Below are positions 59,237 to 64,000 of a stretch of 64,000 nt of DNA, piece after piece (position 1 is the stretch's first letter; the number at the start of each line of letters is the position of its first letter). Made by a program: the position numbers and the translations under genes. The stretch is from Ampullaceana balthica. Its lineage: Eukaryota > Mollusca > Gastropoda > Lymnaeidae. The stretch lies in NCBI GenBank assembly GCA_944989445.1, contig CALYLW010000345.1:515001-579000 (forward strand), in the 5' to 3' direction. Under the pieces are notes generated by a model, which saw nothing but the letters and a program-made list of their open reading frames with translations, made no database searches and was not told the DNA's origin.

Positions 59237-60322
59237 AAAGTGTTTTATGTCAAGAAATCACTCATGTAGAAACAATAATTTTTGGAGAATTTTTTTTTGG
59301 TTGCCTTGAAAATAAAAAAATAAAAACTAACAAAATTAACTCATTAAATTCAGCAATACTATATAACATATAAATTAAAGACATTTTCCAGGTAATCTTT
59401 AATCTCCCCAACCCCCTCTCCCGATGAGAAACTCTACGCCCAAGCCCCCCCCCCTCCCCCAGGGGCTGATTTGAAGTTCTCTTCCCTCACCGCTCTGTGA
59501 TCCGCCAACAGACGTCGTCTTCTCTCACCTGTTTCTGTCTGTTTCCATCCACTACTGAGACTAAATGACCTGCCCAGCTGAGACTTATTAAGATGATGGC
59601 AGTCTGTAGGCAGAGTGTGGTTTTGGTGGAGGAGAACAAATTTTATTTTTTTCTTTGGTCGCCAGCAAACATCAGGAAAATATTTTATGGTCATGCATTT
59701 GGTCCAGTAAGGGATACAATGTATAAACTACAAGCAAATTTATCCGTTGGTGTCTAGTATCGCTTTCAAAGATTAAAAAAACAAAAAACTTTTTAAACCG
59801 TTTTCGTATCAAGTTAAATAATTAGTGTCATTGAAAATAAATAATTCATTTTAAACGTACATTTCACAATGTATTCTTTAATATATTAATTTACTTCAGT
59901 ATATCAAAAATGAATCGAGGGCAGATGGCATTAATAATGCCAAAAGAGTGACGTCATTATTCAGTCTACGGTGACAAAGAGTAGGAACGGAAGATCGAAG
60001 AAACAAGAAGGATACCACTTATTAACACTACGAACCCTAACCCTAGTGCGAGAGGTCAGCATGACATTAAACGTTGATGTAAGATTGAGGTCGGGAGGAG
60101 GCAGCCAGCAGACTTCGTTTGAAGGTATTCTTATAATTTTTAAACAACACCCCCCCCACTCACAGCATTAATCTTATCTAAGCCCCAGCCTGTAATTATC
60201 ACGTACATTAGGCATTAAATAAAATGTTGCCATTTACATTCTGGTAGGATAACTTCACGAAAACAAACAGCTGGTGTGTCCCTCACCTCCAAACCACGTG
60301 ATAAAAAATATCTCCCGTGTAG
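59237..60322. other. Spacer with a weak exon-like patch
   Basis: AT-rich apart from C-rich sequence at 59400-59470 and a GC-richer patch at 59470-59620 with an open - strand frame. I could not link that patch to any gene. Confidence 0.4.
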
Positions 60323-61600
60323 AAAATAAATAGAGGTAAAAAAAAAGATGTTTAAAAACCACGTTTTTATAAGTGTACTAAAAAGAAGAAAATAATTTAA
60401 AACTAATAAGTTCAAGTACTTTCATATAATATGACTAAAAACGTTGGGCGGGCGCTTATGAGGTTTTACATATGCAGTTCATTCATTCTCTCACTTATAG
60501 ATATCTTTTTTGCCTTCTTAATTATAAATTTTTAATTTTTATACCAAACACCCGCCCCACGTTTTAGTCATATTATATGAAAGTACTTGAACTTATTCGT
60601 TTTAAATTATTAAATCCCTTATATTAACTTCGAAATCTTGTCTGTCTCTCTGTCTTGGGCGGGCGGAAAAACAAAAGTCAATAATGACCCACTTCCCGTG
60701 ATGCCATCGAGCTGAAATTTGGCACATAGACTTGTGTTACCTAACAATGCATCGTATCAAAATTTCAAATCGATTGAACGTACCGTATTTACATTAATGC
60801 ATTTTTAGTTTATCTCTATACGGCATATGTAATTCAATTTCACGGCTTGTTATTGTTGTTTTTTTCACGTGACAGTTCAGTTCGCGCGTTGACGCAACAT
60901 CGTCGATGTACCGACGTGCTTTTGTTTACATTTTACGTGTCACGCTGAGCTCGGTCAAGCGATCGGTGACCAGACCTTTCCCCTCCCCCCCCCGGGTTAT
61001 AAAGCAAAGAGGCGTTAAGACAGATTCAGTCTGTAAATGTTTGTTGCGTTTGAACATAATCAATACTGTTAGTTATGTCTCATATATAAGGGATGTATAG
61101 TCAAAACAATTGTTTTTACGGGTTTGTTTTATGTTCTTCTTTTTAGTCCACTTATAAAAACTTTATTTTTAAAAATCTTTTTTTACTTCTATTTATTTTT
61201 TTCTTTTTAGTCCACTTACAAAAACGTGGTTTTTTAAAATATTTTTTACCTCTATTTTTGTGTATACCAAACACCTCATAGCGCCCGCCCGACGTTTTAA
61301 AAACACGGTGATGTGGTCACGGGGTGAACTTATGAATGTCAACAAAAGCAGACGGTACAGATGCTTATATATTGATAAACTAAAAAAGTTTTTAAAAACT
61401 TAATAACGGTACATTCGATCGATCTGAAATTTTAATACGATGCATTGTCATCCAAGATCTATATGTGGTAAAATTTTGAGTTCTCTAGGACCATCAGAAG
61501 TGGTTTAATTTTACGTTGGCAGATTTGTCAAATCTTGGACAGACACACACACAATGCCACAGGAATGAAAGCGAGTTAATAAAAACGTGGTAAAAAAATA
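60323..61600. mobile_element. Family-C element, copy 2, interrupted by a family-A element
   Basis: Left aaataaatagaggtaaaaaa with aaaccacgtttttataagtg pairs with the inverted end at about 61195-61258. The right part to 61600 matches 31640-31870, including aagtggtttaattttacgtt and gagttaataaaaacgtggta. The family-A insert lies at 60611-61128. Confidence 0.7.
60611..61128 (+). mobile_element. Family-A element, copy 3, nested in family C
   Basis: Starts taaatcccttatattaactt and ends catatataagggatgtatag followed by ttttacgggttt. It keeps the C-rich tract (about 60977-60994) and the atttcaaatcgattgaacgt motif. It has only a minimal CT tract, unlike copy 1. Confidence 0.85.
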
Positions 61601-62437
61601 ATCAATGGCGCGAGACAAAGTGTCCATATGAGAATTCCATTACAATGGCCAGATGATATTTTCCATACATGTCTTCAATTATGTCTATACGGACACATGT
61701 TTATCTTATCCTACACATGACAGAAGCTCTTTCTATTTGTAAGATTATCGGGAGTCTAGGAATGTGAGGCTGAAGAGCTGCCCTAGTAGCGCTGGTTTCT
61801 GAGTAGAGTTGTCTGAGCCTTAGTGCAGTGACGAGAAAGGGATTAAAGGACACGACGAGACAAAGCGAAATTTGAGTTGACCGCCAATTAACACTCATGA
61901 TTTAGTCGTTATTGAAGCTGAAGAAGCAAGTGATATTTAAAAATATTGCCTCTTAATAAGGGCGGTTGTCCATCAAAAGGAAGATAATTGAGACGAATTT
62001 TCATCTCATTGTGACTTGAAATAGTTTGAATGGCTACGCTAAACAACAACTGGAATAGTTTATACTGAAACAAAAAGACATTTAACCCGACTTTTGTTGG
62101 CGTGGACAATTTCAGTTTAAATGTATCAGAATTTTAAAGCAAGAAAATAAAAAGAAGAATTCATTTTATGGCTTTTAATAAGTTTTTTTTTAATCATTGT
62201 AATAATTTGTTTTATTCTATCTTCAAGCATTTACTTATTTATTTTTAAGTTATACCAATTTTGTATTGTGTCAGTTTGTGTGTGTGTGTGTTTGAGTTGG
62301 GTTTTTTTCTTAATAAAAAGAGCACAATTATATAAGTGTTCCGTCAAACTTATGCTATGCTGTCAACTACAACAACACTACAAATATATTAATTTAAACA
62401 AAATCCCAACTTGTCCGTAAAATAAAATTAGAAACAA
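61601..62437. other. Spacer, nothing recognised
   Basis: AT-rich, with a short (GT)n at 62276-62292; no gene seen. Confidence 0.4.
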
Positions 62438-62439
62438 TT

Positions 62440-63275
62440 GGGGACATGGGATGTGTGGGGCATGGGGACATGGGATGTGTGGGGCATGGACACATGGGAT
62501 GTGTGGGGCATGGAGACATGGGATGTGTGGGGCATGGAGACATGGGATGTGTGGGGCATGGAGACATGGGATAAGTGTGACATGTAGACATGTGATGTGT
62601 GGGGCATGGGGACATGGGATGTGTGGGGCATGGGGACATGGGATGTGTGGGGCATGGAGACATGGGATGTGTGGGACATGGAGACATGGGATGTGTGGGA
62701 CATGGAGACATGGGATCTGTGGGCCTGGAGACATGAGATGTGTGGGGCCTGGGGACATGTGATGTGTGGGGCCTGGAGACATGAGATGTGTGGGGCCTGG
62801 GGACATGGGATGTGTGGGGCCTGGAGACATGGAATTGTGGGGCCTGAAGACATGGGATGTGTGGGGCCTGGAGAAATGGGATGTGTGAGGCCTGGAGACA
62901 TGAGATGTGTGAGACCTGGGGACATAGGATGTGTGAGACCTGGGGACATGAGATGTGTGAGACCTGGGGACATGGGATGTGTGGGGCCTGGAGACATGGG
63001 ATGTGTGAGACCTGGAGACATGAGATGTGTGAGACCTGGGGACATGGGATGTGTGAGACCTGGAGACATGAGATGTGTGAGACCTGGGGACATGGGATGT
63101 GTGGGGCCTGGAGACATGGGATGTGTGAGACCTGGAGACATGAGATGTGTGAGACCTGGGGACATAGGATGTGTGAGACCTGGGGACATGGGATGTGTGA
63201 GACCTGGAGACATGAGATGTGTCGGGCCTTGAGACATGGGATGTGTGAGACCTGGAGACATGGGATGTGAGGTGT
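62440..63275 (+). repeat. 24-bp minisatellite, about 34 copies
   Basis: Unit gacatgggatgtgtggggca followed by tgga. The left third carries ggggcatgg forms and the right two thirds gagacctgg forms, so two subfamilies meet near 62720. Open frames on both strands come from the 24-bp period. Confidence 0.95.
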
Positions 63276-64000
63276 TGTTGACTATCAAGTGCCAAATTAG
63301 GAAAGATGTAGTTATGAGGTGTCCATGATGAGCCTGAATACAAGCTGCGGGCCATAATATAAGAAGTTAGTGTTCACTTCCTGTCTTCTACCAAGGCGGT
63401 GCGGAACTGTGGCTATGGCGTTAGAAGATTCTGAACTTGTCACCAATATATGCCGTGTACTGATTCTACTTTGAGACATATCATGTAGAACATTTAAGGA
63501 CACCACCCGGGATTGCTATTCGTACGAAATAATTCCTCAATCCTTGAAGCTTGTCATAAATAACTTCACAGACTGACACAGGGTTATGTATGCGTGGTAA
63601 ACTTTTCGTCAGCATTGGTAGCACCAGACCCTATAAACAATACGAAGTTATGTGGAGAAAGAAAAAAATTGCACTCAGGAGAAAACAATATTTAAACACT
63701 TGTATCGCGGATGGTGAATCCGTGACACGAGTGCCACTTTGGCAATTTTGCATGGCACGTCATCGACATGAGTTTTTGTGTCACCAAGTAACCAATTAGT
63801 GAAAATAAAATTCACAGGTGGGCCTACTTGGCAAATAGCAGTAATTCTTTTGGTAAAATTTAACACATTGGAAAAGAAACTGATACTGGTTCACCAAATC
63901 TGATCTGCACCATTCAAACAGCACGTAGCCACAACGAATGACTGAATGTCTCAGACATTTTGGATGTGTTATTGAAAAGACTGAGCCATGTCGCAAATCT
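63276..64000. other. Right edge of the window, nothing recognised
   Basis: Slightly GC-richer at 63310-63520 with an open - strand frame, but no splice sites or similarity could be assigned. Confidence 0.4.

Noticed and set aside
59434..59694. GC-richer open - strand frame with possible splice signals
   Set aside because: Several frames are open, no recognisable similarity exists, and no phase link to another exon could be made.
62378..63355. 325-codon - strand frame of His/Ser/Pro repeats
   Set aside because: Product of the 24-bp minisatellite; several frames are equally open.

Overview
The window reads as nuclear DNA from an invertebrate animal, most plausibly a gastropod mollusc. The grounds are split genes with GT/AG introns, an AT-rich background with GC-richer exons, a tRNA-derived SINE with a central block resembling the conserved domain of molluscan SINEs, and a mixed transposon load: hAT, Ginger, PIF/Harbinger-type MITEs, AP-endonuclease LINEs and Helitron-like remnants. 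The species cannot be named from sequence alone.

Only two host genes can be supported, and they converge. (1) On the + strand, the 3' part of an unrecognised gene: a small candidate exon (2968-3061), a 302-bp intron and a large terminal exon (3364-6419). The latter encodes about 1,000 residues of mostly disordered, Ser/Thr/Asp-rich protein with a possible PP1-docking motif near its C terminus. A poly(A) signal followed by a GT-rich tract lies near 6914. (2) On the - strand, the last two exons of an ionotropic glutamate receptor, kainate-like by motif: a TM4 exon (27040-26875) and a terminal cytoplasmic-tail exon (18967-18773). A phase-0 intron of about 7.9 kb separates them. Upstream receptor exons were not found and probably lie beyond the window or in stretches I could not read.

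Layout. 1-3 kb: (CT)n, a 100-bp tandem repeat, an inverted LINE 3' fragment and a 21-bp minisatellite. 3-7 kb: gene 1. 7-18.7 kb: intergenic, with a hAT MITE, a solo family-B element, (ATCC)n, a SINE, a palindromic element and a family-A element. 18.7-27 kb: receptor 3' exons, whose intron holds a 15-bp minisatellite, a 31-bp minisatellite with higher-order structure and a complete decayed Ginger transposon. 27-37 kb: a Harbinger-type MITE, family A and C elements (one carrying a Helitron-like coding fragment) and perfect 24-bp repeats. 37-46 kb: a nearly full-length decayed LINE, then a 27/28-bp minisatellite split by a complete hAT element that itself holds a MITE and four tandem 507-bp units. 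47-55.5 kb: a MITE interrupted by a TIR element, a 1.65-kb minisatellite, and a second complete hAT interrupted by a MITE and a LINE with target-site duplication. 56-64 kb: a TIR element with 30-bp perfect ends, a 36-bp minisatellite, a nested A-in-C element and a 24-bp minisatellite.

Two themes stand out. Minisatellites are very abundant: more than a dozen unrelated arrays, about 8 kb by rough addition. Transposons are repeatedly nested, with target-site duplications still readable, so the order of insertion can be worked out. The least familiar component is a three-branch repeat family (A, B, C) sharing internal motifs and a microsatellite next to one end. One copy carries a Helitron-type coding fragment, and in another branch the element has become a 507-bp tandem array.
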